The translations under genes were made by a program, and so were the position numbers. Source: Anarhynchus alexandrinus (taxonomy: Eukaryota > Chordata > Aves > Charadriiformes > Charadriidae). Taken from it: 64,000 nt of DNA. Where the stretch lies: positions 564,764 through 628,763 of the forward strand of contig VUYV01000063.1 of the NCBI GenBank assembly GCA_008711295.1, in the 5' to 3' direction. How positions within the stretch are numbered: the first letter of the stretch is position 1; each line of letters starts with the position of its first letter. This document shows positions 28,701 to 38,673 of this stretch, piece by piece. The notes beneath the pieces are model-generated. The model ran no database searches. It worked only from the letters and a program-made list of their open reading frames with translations, and was not told the DNA's origin.

Positions 28701-31700
28701 TGTAGGAAAAACCTGAATTGATAAAAACTGTTGGCAATGTCCAGAGTCTTAGATACAGATATTTATAGGTCATGCAAAAACACAGATGTAAATTGTTTCT
28801 CCATTAAAATCAGAAGTATTGGAATGAGTTAATAACTTACTTGTTCACATGCTAGAAAGATCACAATGTCACCCTTCTCTTTTGTATGGTGTATCTCAAA
28901 GAGCAGTCTTAGTGCAGACAGAAAGTGGTCTTTCTGAACGCTGCAAGAGTATACCACCTCTGCATGGTGTTTGTTTTCCACCCTTATGACGGGGACGCTG
29001 CCGTAATAATTCTGCAGTTTGCTGGACATGTGAGGCGCAGTGAGTATTACCAGCCTCAGTTCTGGTCTGGATATCAAGACATCTTTAAGAAGGCCAAGTA
29101 ATGCATCTGTTGCAACAGTTCTTTCATGCACATCATCCAAGACGATAACGCCATAATAGTTCAGAAGAGGAGCAGACATCATTTCCCTTTGTAGCATATC
29201 ATCTGTACAGTATCTGCAACATACAAACAGAATACTGTACAAAGTTTCCTGGAATATTCGGATTTGTTTGTAAGAAATTCGGGATCTTTGGGACAGCTTG
29301 GTTCTTTCTGTTCTAACAAGAAAGATTTGATAAGAACAGAGAGTCTATTTTGTAGACAGTATCAAGTCTCAACTAAATGTTTCAATCCCTCTTTAAGTAG
29401 CTAGAAATTCAATGTAATTCAGTGACACTAAATGGCACTATGGTTGAAAGGATGCCTTAGGCAAAAGAAGAAATACTTCTGCCCTAAAATCATAACTTAC
29501 ACTGCTTTTCATCTTCCAAACTGTCTAACTGCATGCCATAACCAATTCTTGAGGAACTAATACTTTCAGATAAGGAAAAGAAGAAGTACAAGCACACTTG
29601 AGGCAGTGCCAGAACAAAGATGAGAGATTAATTCATATCATAATGCCCTCCTCGCTTTTATCCCTATTATTCCTGCTACTGAAAGTTTTTTAAAAGGATA
29701 TTATTTTTGTGTCGTGTTGCTCAGCAGGACTTTGACTCTTCTTGAACCAGGTGTCGATGTGTGAGAGGATAGGATTCATCTCCTCTTCACATCAGGAGCG
29801 GCTGCAGGAAGATGTGCTGCAGGATGAGGGTGACATAGTTCTCCGTGAAAGAGAAAGGACGTGCAAAAGGAAGAGCGATTGAACTTGATTTTTCAGAAGT
29901 GGTGAGTGTCCTCTTCTCCACTGGAAGTCAGTGGGAGCTCACATGGCTGGGAAAAAGGCTTATAATCTAGATTTTACAGTTTGTTCCTGCCATATTAAGG
30001 AACCAGAGAAAATAACTCTCCTAACTTCCAGAGAGGCTCAAAATCTGAATCCCTGTGTTGCTGCTGTCACCTGCCTATATTTAATGCATTAAGTGCATTT
30101 CTTATCTCTTAACAATCCTCCTAAATGCTTTTTTCTCTTGTTACTGAATATACCTTTTTCTAGCCATGAGTTTTGATTGCTTTTAAATTCCAGCTTTACT
30201 TTCTGATAGATTATCCCATGTTCTCTTATGGTTATGAACACTCCTGTTCTGGAAAACCGAGGAAGAAAAAGTAGAATGGAGGTCACCGAGGTGCTTAACG
30301 AAGTTTTGTAGACGTAACCTTGTCCACTTAAATCTCTGCTACAGTTTAGAACAGAATACCTCCTTCAAGCCTCTTACAGCTTACTGATAAATCGCAAAAT
30401 CTGCATTTTAAAATGTTATATGCAACTTTATAAAGCAGCGTTGGGTTTTTTGTTTTCACACTGTATGCAAAAACCTTTTGCAGCTATAGCAGTGTTCCCC
30501 CACGGTTGTTAGGTTGTCTGTCCTGACCACGTTAGTGGTGCAATGAAGAACCTGAGGACTGGAGTGCCGTCAGCTGCAAACTTTTGCGCTTGCAAAGAGC
30601 CGTAAGCTACATATTAGTTTGAAGGCATTACAAACTAAACGCACAAACCTCAGGATGGTTTCTGTTGTACAGCAGCTTTCAAATGGGACAAAATACCCCA
30701 CTTCATGGCCAACGTTGACGTCCATTTCGTCAGCTACGCGCAGTGCCAGCCACACCGCTGTCTGCTTGTGTACCTGCGTGCATACGACTACGCCGTGTTG
30801 ATAGTGGACAGAAAGGCAATACTCAGCACACCACTGAGGAATCTGTAAATACGAAAACAGATGTATTTGGTATTTAACACATTTATCAGAGACTGTAATG
30901 CAAAAGAAGTAGACAGTGTGGAAGAACTAAATCAACCTGAGCACCCGCTGCTTACCGTCTGCCTGACTACTGATGGATGAGCTGCAGCTGACACAGAAAT
31001 TATCTGCCTTGATAAATGTCAATACGCGTAATCTCCTAAGTAGTCAAGAGTTGGAGTGACATGTGCTAGAAGGTTTAGCTGAGAGTTTCTCTACTGGACT
31101 CAGATTAGTTCAAATATATCGCAGAAGGGACAGATTTGGCCTCGGGGAGCAGGTAGCACTGGCAGTATCATTCTTAAGCAGCTGCGGATTGATCCAACAA
31201 TGTTAGTGCAGTTGTTGCCAGGGGTTTCTCAGCTGGCTCGGTGGTAAACCTGTGTGCGCTGTATCATATTCAGGTGCTTGACATGAGAAACATGTCCCAG
31301 GAAGAAGAGGATTTCAAACTGACAAATAGCACAGTAAATATATGTCATTTCAGATTAATTACTCTGTAAACAAAGATAACTGAAACTGAACTGCTCCAGA
31401 AACTTAAGCAGTAGCTCTCTAATTTATATATTTACAGTAGAAAATCAACACTAGAAAATATTAATGTGCATGTCATGAGAAAGTAAAATTACATTATAAA
31501 TATTATATTAGGGAAAGTATTAGGTTTCAAATCCTTTACCTCATCAACATATATAAACTAGGTGCATCAGCCATATATCATTTATTTCTGTATAGTTATT
31601 TATGTTTCTAAAAATGTTTAAAAATCAGCCAGCAATGTGTTACGTCTTACTGAACTTGTTTAAGGGCAATTAAAAAAGCTAACATTTCTTGGCAAGTAGT

Positions 31701-33708
31701 TTATTCTTATACAAATTTTGTTTTGTATAAATTACAGTCCATAACAAGGGGTAAAGACTTTGCACTCCAAAAAATATTCCAGGCACCAGGTGGGTGTGTA
31801 TCCTTTCTACAGGAACATCGGAATTTTCAATGAGAAGTACGATGTCTCTAGTTTGATATGTGATCTCTAGCAGTGTCCAACATTGAAGTCTCTGGCAGAT
31901 ATGAGAGTCCCTGCAACAGTAATTATCCTACAGCTTTACCTGCAGGAAAGTTTTCTCCTGATCCCAGTCATAAACAATCATGTTTTGGCTTCCAACACTT
32001 GCTTGAAAATTCTCTGCTTACTGTGGTAACAGACTTGGGTGGTTATATATTATTACAACAGAATTTGATCGTCCTTGTGGATATTTGTGTTTAGAGTCAA
32101 CTGAAATCTTGGCTTCAGTGATGTCTTTTAACACGAGTTAGGTAAAGTAATTGTGAATTCTTGGAAAAAGCATTTGCTCTTGGCTGAAGTGAGGGAAAGA
32201 CTATTACTTCTCCCTGAGAAGTAGCCCGACTGATTTCAATCCTTCATTCCCTGAAAACTTTTTCACCTTCTTGTGACCTGCCTGCAAATCCATTGTATTT
32301 CTTTCCTGATATAGCACTGATCAGAACCAAAACATGCTTTCCAGGTAAGAATATGCATTGAATCCAACACAGGCATTGCAGAGTTTACCATTTCCCCAAG
32401 CGTTCAATGTGATGATGGACAAAAATAGGATAAAATGACAAGTTTAGTCAATATCAGGGAGGAGGCAATAAAATTTTCCAGTGGAACAAACTAGCAGCCA
32501 AATGTAGAAGGAATGATTTATTGATAAAATACTAAAGCAATCTGGAATCAGTCCTAAAGTATTTTGCACTTAGCCTTGGCCTCTCTGAAGACAGTAGAAA
32601 TACACCTGTAATTTCAGTAGGGAAGGATTTTAGCTGATACGTTCTGTAGTACATTTTAAAGTATACAGTTGATAGTTTTTCAAGTTGAGATGTGATGTGA
32701 TATACAAAGCAATAATTTACAGTGCACATATTAATAGATACAGGAAAATTCTATGCAGAACTTTTCTAAGGTTATTTGTATATTTGGTTCTGAATTTTAA
32801 ACTGTAGTAGTTAATGACTGTGTCAGACACTCACAGTCTGAGAAGTGTTACTCTTCAGTGCTCAACTTACCCTGATATCCAAAAGGCATCATCAACCAAG
32901 TAAAAATGGCTTGTAACAGACAAATGTAAAGTAAGTGTCAATTGTTTGTGAGTATTTGAAGAAAGTTATTTAAATGTATGCTTATATATATGTATTTTAC
33001 ATCTATATTTGACTGCATTTATCTTTTGTCACCTTCTGTATTTCACTTTCCCTCTCTGGCCTTAATACCTTGCGTTACAATAGAGGACTGCGTATCTGTT
33101 TCTACACTGAGAACTGCTAAACTCAATACAGCTATGTGCGTGTGCACCACAGCTGAATTCTTCAGAACTGGATGTTCTTATATTGCAACACCATACAGCA
33201 CTCAGCATAGCAACAGTCCACTACTAACAGAAACCAGGTACTAGTGTAACAGAAATTTGGATATTCATGTGCCTAATATAAATAAAGAGCAACAGCAATG
33301 AACAGTAAATTAATTGCAAATTTTTTCCTCTATTTTAAAAATATGTAATATTAGTAAAATAGTAATTCTGAAAGGTGTACAATATTAAATGTTCTAAAAA
33401 TAATTAAAAAAAACCCCAATCAAGTATATTGTACTGACCTGGGAGCTTTTGCCAGTCTTAGCATCTCCTGACACAATCACAATTTGATTATGAAGCAAAC
33501 TTTCCATAAAAGTATATTTCTCTTTCCATACTGGGAGTTCTTCTCTTTCTTTCATAAGTTTATAATAACGGGAAGAGTAAGGCAAGCCATCAAAAGGATT
33601 AAGCTCTAAATCTTCTCCGCAGACTAGTATTTCCTCTTCATCACCATCGCTGCAGTCAAGTAATTCTGAAAAGCAGTGGATCTCTGGAGAAAACGTTAAA
33701 ACCTCCAT
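7604..33708 (-). CDS. DHX32: DHX32, DEAH-box helicase 32 (complete, eleven coding exons)
   Basis: Eleven exons with matching phases give 2250 nt: 749 residues plus stop (human is about 743). Walker A GDAKTGKS is at residues 81-88. The DEAH position reads DDVH (181-184), the motif III region LTAPH (212-216), and the motif VI region [11 protein letters not shown] (377-387) lacks the arginine finger series QRAGRAGR. A helicase-associated (ratchet) domain follows (about 449-540, starting [15 protein letters not shown]), then an OB-fold region ending [17 protein letters not shown]. By family knowledge DHX32 is related to DHX15 and implicated in lymphocyte and tumour biology; its enzymatic activity is doubtful because of these motif changes. 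The ATG at 33706-33708 is preferred (A at -3, G at +4), with another in-frame ATG 15 nt upstream. No stop or frameshift interrupts the frame, so the gene looks functional. Confidence 0.95.
9082..9263 (-). CDS. DHX32: DHX32 coding exon 10 (OB fold)
   Basis: Starts [20 protein letters not shown] and ends VVSEISPDL with a split leucine codon (CT|A) before donor GTAAG. The [13 protein letters not shown] segment in between is typical of the C-terminal OB fold of DEAH proteins. Confidence 0.95.
10151..10341 (-). CDS. DHX32: DHX32 coding exon 9
   Basis: The acceptor CTCCACAG precedes [20 protein letters not shown]. It runs through [20 protein letters not shown] and ends LLSGYFMH before donor GTAAGG. 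Confidence 0.95.
11430..11579 (-). CDS. DHX32: DHX32 coding exon 8
   Basis: The acceptor TTTCTAAG precedes [14 protein letters not shown]. It continues through [20 protein letters not shown] and ends with a split tyrosine codon (T|AC) at donor GTAAGT. Phases on both sides fit. Confidence 0.93.
13254..13445 (-). CDS. DHX32: DHX32 coding exon 7 (ratchet domain)
   Basis: Separated from exon 6 by a 10.3-kb intron. It codes for [19 protein letters not shown], then [20 protein letters not shown], and ends MLTIAAMVT before donor GTACTC. This is the helicase-associated domain shared with DHX15. Confidence 0.95.
14949..15687 (+). mobile_element. CR1 LINE, 5'-truncated, with RT tail and 3' end
   Basis: Begins at the segment coding [16 protein letters not shown] and includes an uninterrupted 185-codon frame (14960-15517). 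That frame is the C-terminal end of the CR1 reverse-transcriptase ORF ([45 protein letters not shown]). It ends with three copies of ATTCTATG at 15664-15687. A G/T-rich then CT-rich expansion occupies the 3' UTR (about 15515-15610). The open frame suggests a fairly young copy. It is inserted in the large DHX32 intron, antisense to the gene. Confidence 0.93.
17501..17548. other. assembly gap, 48 N, between poly-A runs
   Basis: The Ns are flanked by A runs on both sides, so the missing sequence is probably a long homopolymer or an A-rich repeat tail that the assembly could not cross. Confidence 0.95.
23740..23898 (-). CDS. DHX32: DHX32 coding exon 6
   Basis: The acceptor CTTCCAG precedes [11 protein letters not shown] (first glycine codon split). 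It ends [11 protein letters not shown] with a G left for the next exon. A long T run lies just outside the acceptor on the genomic + strand. Confidence 0.93.
24010..24109 (-). CDS. DHX32: DHX32 coding exon 5 (motif VI region)
   Basis: Starts [10 protein letters not shown] after acceptor TTTAAAG and ends LGMSSSG before donor GTAGAA. The segment [17 protein letters not shown] occupies the place of the motif VI arginine fingers and has none at the usual positions. Confidence 0.92.
26354..26599 (-). CDS. DHX32: DHX32 coding exon 4
   Basis: 82 codons, phase 0 at both ends: [13 protein letters not shown] at the start, [15 protein letters not shown] in the middle, then [11 protein letters not shown] and [11 protein letters not shown] at the end. 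This is the second RecA-like domain (motifs IV-V). Confidence 0.94.
27084..27097. repeat. poly-C tract
   Basis: Fourteen consecutive C in an AT-rich intron. Length is probably variable. Confidence 0.9.
28656..28671. repeat. TA dinucleotide microsatellite
   Basis: Alternating A and T for 16 bases inside a DHX32 intron. Confidence 0.9.
28841..29213 (-). CDS. DHX32: DHX32 coding exon 3 (motif II/III)
   Basis: The longest exon of the gene. It begins [14 protein letters not shown], holds [10 protein letters not shown] (motif II with DDVH in place of DEAH) and [13 protein letters not shown] (motif III region), and ends [11 protein letters not shown] before donor GTAAGT. Confidence 0.95.
30649..30842 (-). 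CDS. DHX32: DHX32 coding exon 2
   Basis: The acceptor TTTACAG precedes [17 protein letters not shown]. The exon runs through [20 protein letters not shown] (motif Ia region) to [12 protein letters not shown], with the arginine codon split AG|A. The donor is GTTTGT. The exon is richer in CpG than its surroundings. Confidence 0.93.
33439..33708 (-). CDS. DHX32: DHX32 coding exon 1 (start, Walker A)
   Basis: 90 codons from the ATG. It holds an acidic segment [10 protein letters not shown], then [17 protein letters not shown], and ends with [17 protein letters not shown], the Walker A loop, before donor GTCAGT. Phase 0. The frame stays open a little upstream, so exon 1 also carries 5' UTR, or an acceptor lies just before the ATG. 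Confidence 0.92.
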
Positions 33709-34024
33709 TTTTCTTACATACATTATTCCCAGCGAAAACACATTAGTAATGGAAGGAGTCCTTTGTGTACTGATTGATCATTCAGGCCCTCTAACCCTGA
33801 GGAAATCCATTTCTGCTTGCTTCAGGATTAGTATTTCCCAACTCTTCAGCCTAAAAGTTCAGTCTTGGCGTCCAGCTGCCGCCTTCGTGGTCTGTTTGTC
33901 ACACTTTAAGTGGTTTAATAACCCAAATGAGCCTCGAGGAAAATATATTTAAAAAATCCTCCAAACTCTTTAAAATATCGGCGATTAAAGGAAAAGATGT
34001 TTAATAGAAGCTGAGTAGCTTTTG

Positions 34025-34355
34025 CACTTTAGTAGCGTGTTAAAGCCGGACCAGGAGTACCAGGCGGTGTGTTTGCTCGTGCTCTTGCCTGCTGCTGCTC
34101 GGCCAGGCTGGAGAATAATTGGGAAAGAGCACGCTGAGCCTGACCTTTATCGCTCCTGCCTGTGCCCCAGCTCCCGTGAATAGGAGGCTGCGGGGCGATT
34201 ATTGTGATTGCAGAGATGGTCATGTGGCCGGCTAATCCCGGCACAATGGGGTTCACCCCCGGGTGCAGCAAAAACAGCAGAGGGGCTGTGAGCGTGCGGT
34301 TAACGGGAGGTAACTGCTGCGTGAAAGCGTCCGTCAGGGAGAGCCGGTGCTTTTA
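34025..34355 (-). promoter_or_regulatory. CpG-rich block, probable DHX32 promoter
   Basis: About 330 bp with roughly 20 CpG dinucleotides and a GC content well above the flanking AT-rich DNA. It lies 0.3 kb upstream of the DHX32 start codon. This fits a CpG-island promoter for DHX32. In the ancestral arrangement it could also have served the divergent FANK1, but no FANK1 exon 1 was recognised next to it. The small open frame inside has no family signature. Confidence 0.55.
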
Positions 34356-36279
34356 TTTTATGTTATTTGCAGTGTTTTAGAGAGTCAGAGTAGTAAAGAG
34401 TCTTTTTATGTACTCTGTGTATTAACTCAGAAATCTTGTGAGGCTTTAACAGCTTTTGCCGCAATTAAAAATCTAAAATATACTTAACACATTAAAAAAA
34501 AGCAGAGAGATGCCAATTCTAATCCTTCAAGGGCACCAGAAGTGGCCTTGAAAGATGGGGGAAGAATGAATTACTGACATAAAGTAACTCCAACTCTTAG
34601 AACTCAAAAGTAACAAAATAGAGTCTCCTAATCTTGACTGATCGGTACTGTAACACAAATATGAAATAACATTTTTTATTTTGGTTCCAGAGGCAAGTTT
34701 CCCGTTGAACAATGATACTGATAATGTCTTGATGAACAGACTATGAGCACAATGCTTGTGTGCTTTTTCTATATCAAGCTTTTTCTGTGCTAAGTCGTAT
34801 AATAAAAGTTATTGCCTCTTCTTACAAATTTTTCTTGGTTTGTAGCTTTGGACCATATTGGCTACAATGCTATTAATGCATTCTCTGATGGCAGCAGCAT
34901 CGAAAACCAACAAAGAGAAGTAGGAGAAAATCTTTTATTCAGCAGTCGGAGTATCTCAATCCAAATGAGATAAGTCTAATTATATGCTGCTCGCAAACCA
35001 GGCTGATTATCGGCAATTGCAGTGGCTGGCAGCAGAGACTGACAAACTGCCCAGTTTGAGGGCCAAAACCAAACGTGATCTTCTGGAGGAGCATCTCTGA
35101 AAGGCAGAAGGACCAAGTGATTCACCTGCCCACTCTCTGGCGTTACAGTACTGCAAAACATGCTTTGGGCTAACTAACCATCAGTGGGGACATACCTGAT
35201 AGCTGTGAAGACGGCAGGACAACATGTCATGATTTTTGTGGAGAGGAAACTGAATTATGTCACATTCAGCTGAACTTGGAAGTCACTTTTCCTGTGACCT
35301 TAGTGGATCACTTGTTGTCTCATGTTTTATCTGGTTTTTCTGTTGCATCCTTCCTATTTATTGTTGCAAACGCACTACCGTTGAGATCTCTGCCTCTCTC
35401 AGATGTGGTTGAAATCGCTCAATAAGGCATAAATGTCACGAGAGGACTGACAGCGCAGCCCTACAGACATTGTTTTTTGTGAAATTCAGCTTAAAATGAC
35501 ACGCAGCAGACAGGTGAATTGCTATTATCCTGCATTCTGCTTGTTTTTCACATGCTTAGCAGCAGTAGCAGTGTGCGCTCTCTGCTTTCCTCAGCTGCAG
35601 GATGAGTTTATTTTCTTCAAAACATAAGAACTGGGCAGCAATATTTTCTGGTTCATTGAAAAAATTTGAGTGGCCACACCACAGCAATTTCTTGTTTTTC
35701 CTTTTTGGTACCTGTAATGGAAGAAAACAAATTTAAACAAGTTACCAAATCAAGGAGAATGTTTACTATTTGAAAACCAAATATTATGAAACTAATGTTC
35801 CTTTTGTGATAATGGATGTTTTAATAGAACAGGTTGTTAACTGATTTACATGATTTATCTTTGCTAAAATGGGCCACGTAAAAGCTTTATCCTGATCCCC
35901 AGCCAGGTATCTGATTGAGCGCTTTGAGCCTCTTGCTGGAGCATCAGCCCAGCAGCTCTCCGCAGCCAACTTCTCTGGCAACCGAGGAGTCTAATGAGCA
36001 CAGCCAAACACCGGGTTAGGAGCGTGATTGAGCATTGCCTTTGCAAATTAAGACATCCAAGCAGTAGCTCTTTGCTACTCAATATGCCTCATTGCTATAG
36101 CTCTGCCCTTTTCTTCCGGAGTACTGGTTTATGATCTCGCATCTTGTAGTCCTTGATTTTGACCTCGCGATGTCTGTCTATTCTCTCCTGGTCCCTGTCG
36201 CTCCACCTGCTTTTCACAGTCTATTGAATGTCTCCTGCAGTGCTGCTGCACTTCTTCTTGACTTCGGCTTTTGCTATTT
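34356..36279. other. intergenic stretch, nothing recognised
   Basis: Upstream of the DHX32 promoter block. No exon, repeat family or RNA gene was recognised. The short frames at 34976-35161 and 35784-36082 have no domain signature. Confidence 0.5.
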
Positions 36280-36788
36280 GGAGTACTGCGTCCAGCTCTG
36301 GAGTCCCCAACATAAGAAGGACATGGACCTGCTGGAGCGTGTCCAGCGGAGGGCCACGAGGATGATCCGAGGGCTGGAGCACCTCTCCTATGAGGAGAGG
36401 CTGAAGGAGTTGGGGCTGTTCAGCCTGGAGAAGAGAAGGCTCCGGGGAGATCTTATTGCGGCCTTCCAGTCCCTAAAGGGGGCCTACAGGAGAGCTGGGG
36501 AAGGACTTTTTACTGGGTGATAGGACGAGGGGGAATGGCTTCAAACTGGAAGAGGGCAGGTTTAGATTGAACATTAGGAAGAAGTTTTTCACTTTGAGGG
36601 TGGTGAGGCACTGGCCCAGGTTGCCCAGAGAGGTTGTTGAGGCCCCATCCCTGGAGGTGTTCAAGGCCAGGCTGGACGTGGCCTTGGGCAACCTGGTCTG
36701 GTGGGAGGTGTCCCTGCCCAGGGCAGGGGGGTTGGAACTCGATGATCTTCAAGGTCCTTTCCAACCTAAACCATTCTATGATTCTATG
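36280..36788 (+). mobile_element. CR1 LINE 3' fragment
   Basis: Starts abruptly in the RT-tail region ([20 protein letters not shown]), continues through [20 protein letters not shown] and [12 protein letters not shown], and ends with two ATTCTATG octamers at 36773-36788. The frame shifts at the GLFTG segment near 36520 and then resumes. It is the same subfamily as the copies at 43904 and 45694. Confidence 0.93.
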
Positions 36789-38116
36789 ATTTAGCAAGAT
36801 CTCTTCTTCCTTTTGGAGTGTTGCACCCTTTTCTGACATAAGGCTTCTTGATCATCTCTTCTGATTGCTGTCATTATAGCAGGCCCTTAAGCATTTACAA
36901 GATATACTTTTTAACATAATACAGAATGATTTAGTTAATTCTAATAAATAACAGAAACACTTGCCGCAGATGAGTGCTTTTAGTAAATTAGGGTATAAGC
37001 CGCTTTCAAAGATATCAATGAGAACTTTGCTGTTGATTTAAATTATATGTTGTTGTGCAAGTGCTTATGATAATGTGCTGTAGGAAAGCAGTAAATACCA
37101 CATAACATATTCTGTATCTTTAATAAAGCCTTGTTAGTATATAGGTACTCTTTGCAGCTTTGCTATTAAATCTTTCAGAGGAGGAGGATTTTCTCTGTGT
37201 AATTTATACAGAATTTGGATTTGTAATATCAATGGTATTACAGTGTTCTTTCTTCTCTGTTCCATTTTTCTTCCCCCATTTTGGCAGCAATAGTTTGCAA
37301 TAGCAATGGGAATTTAAGGGTGTCACTTCTTTTTTTTCTCCAAGAATGTTGTTTAAATAGAGGGTTTGAGATTAAATTTACTTTATAATGAAGCCTGTGA
37401 AATATATCACATTTTAAAAAGCAAAATTATAGTTTATTCTTGTTAGATAACAACCAGCAGATGCTGTCAAGAACAGTTCCTCTTTCCATCCTGTTGTCCA
37501 GGACATCTTTTGATGCCATATCCCTCCAGCACTTGTTTTTATTTCCACCAGGATGTGGAACTGCATCTTTGCAGCTGAAAGTGGAGGGGCTGTTCCTAAC
37601 CTTGAACTACATTTGTCCCGAAGGCTTTGCTAATTTTCTTTTTTAACATAAAAAAAGTTGTATGCTGGTAACATATTTCTATTTGTGTGCCTGATACAGT
37701 GCAGGATTGCTCCCCTACACTTTAGACCAGGAGCTGTCATCTTTTTGAACTCTTTGTTTTTCTTAATGAGACCAAACAAGGGTTATGTAGAGCCAATGCA
37801 CTTCAGAAGAGAGGATGGCCTCCAAAAGTAGACATCTTTCTGTTTTACCTACCCAGATAGCTTAGTTTATTCTGTGGGGCTGGGTTACCTTGCTGAGCCA
37901 CCTCTGGTTTCCCATGGCCTGGGGCTGGTGGCCTTAGCTGTGGGACTCCAGAGCCATGAATGTGTGCAGGACAAGGAGAAGTCCAGGCTGTCCCCTGGAC
38001 CTGCAGCTCATCATCCAGAATGCTGTGGTGTCACTGCCAAGGGGCAGCCAGTGTACCAAGGCAGGTGTTGCAAGTAGGAGGGTTGAGCGATAGCTAGATT
38101 GTGGCCCATGGTAAAT
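36789..38116. other. intergenic stretch, nothing recognised
   Basis: AT-rich to about 37.8 kb, then a GC-richer patch (37870-38080) with a small open frame that shows no domain. No repeat family recognised. Confidence 0.5.
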
Positions 38117-38121
38117 CTGTG

Positions 38122-38668
38122 TGTCCTGGTTTGAGGTAAAACAGAACCAATTTTGTTCAGTAACTTCGCTTCTTAGCTGGGCCTCTTCTAACTACTGAAA
38201 TTAACAGCATATTGTGCAGACAGTGTTCACTTTCTCAGAGTGATAAGACCAATGTTTATAGTTGATGCCCAGACATGGTATGCAGAGAGGCTCCTGCTTA
38301 TACTTGTTGCTGTAACACCCAAGGCCAACCAACTTTGTTGTTTGCCCCGTTGGAGGGTCGAAAGCAGAAAAGCGTAGTGGGGTCCCACCTGCGGGGAGGA
38401 GCAGACAGGACAGGTGACCCAAAACTGACCAACAGGGTATTCCATCCCATCTGCATCATGCTCAGTATAAAAGCTGATGGATCAAAGGGTCAGCCCTCTT
38501 GGCTCTTCCTTCAATGGCCGACGTCTGAGGAGGACTCCGTTCATCTGCCTGTGATCCCGATCCTGAATCCAGATCCGGAATCCAGTTCCCGTNGTAGAGG
38601 GGAGCATCTATCGGTCCCATCTGGGGTCCCCCAGGTCCCCAGTAGCCGATTTGGCCTAAACCACGACA
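38122..38668 (+). mobile_element. solo LTR of an endogenous retrovirus (ERVL-like)
   Basis: 547 bp beginning TGTCCTGGTTT and ending AAACCACGACA, terminal inverted repeats that match at 10 of 11 positions. The element is bounded by a perfect 5-bp duplication CTGTG at 38117-38121 and 38669-38673. A TATAAAA at 38465-38471 marks the likely U3 promoter. No internal retroviral coding sequence or second LTR lies nearby, so it is a recombined solo LTR. The 5-bp duplication and TGTCCTGGTTT end resemble avian ERVL-type LTRs. There is a single N at 38593. Orientation is inferred from the TATA-like motif. Confidence 0.88.
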
Positions 38669-38673
38669 CTGTG

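Larger units (their letters stand above)
23899..33438 (-). other. DHX32 introns between exons 1 and 6
   Basis: The introns between the exons at 24010-24109, 26354-26599, 28841-29213, 30649-30842 and 33439-33708. They hold a poly-C run (27084-27097), a single-N position (27741) and a short TA microsatellite (28656-28671). No transposable element was recognised. Confidence 0.65.

Noticed and set aside
38122..38668. A possible complete provirus around the LTR
   Set aside because: No second LTR and no retroviral coding sequence within several kb; the target duplication directly flanks a single LTR.
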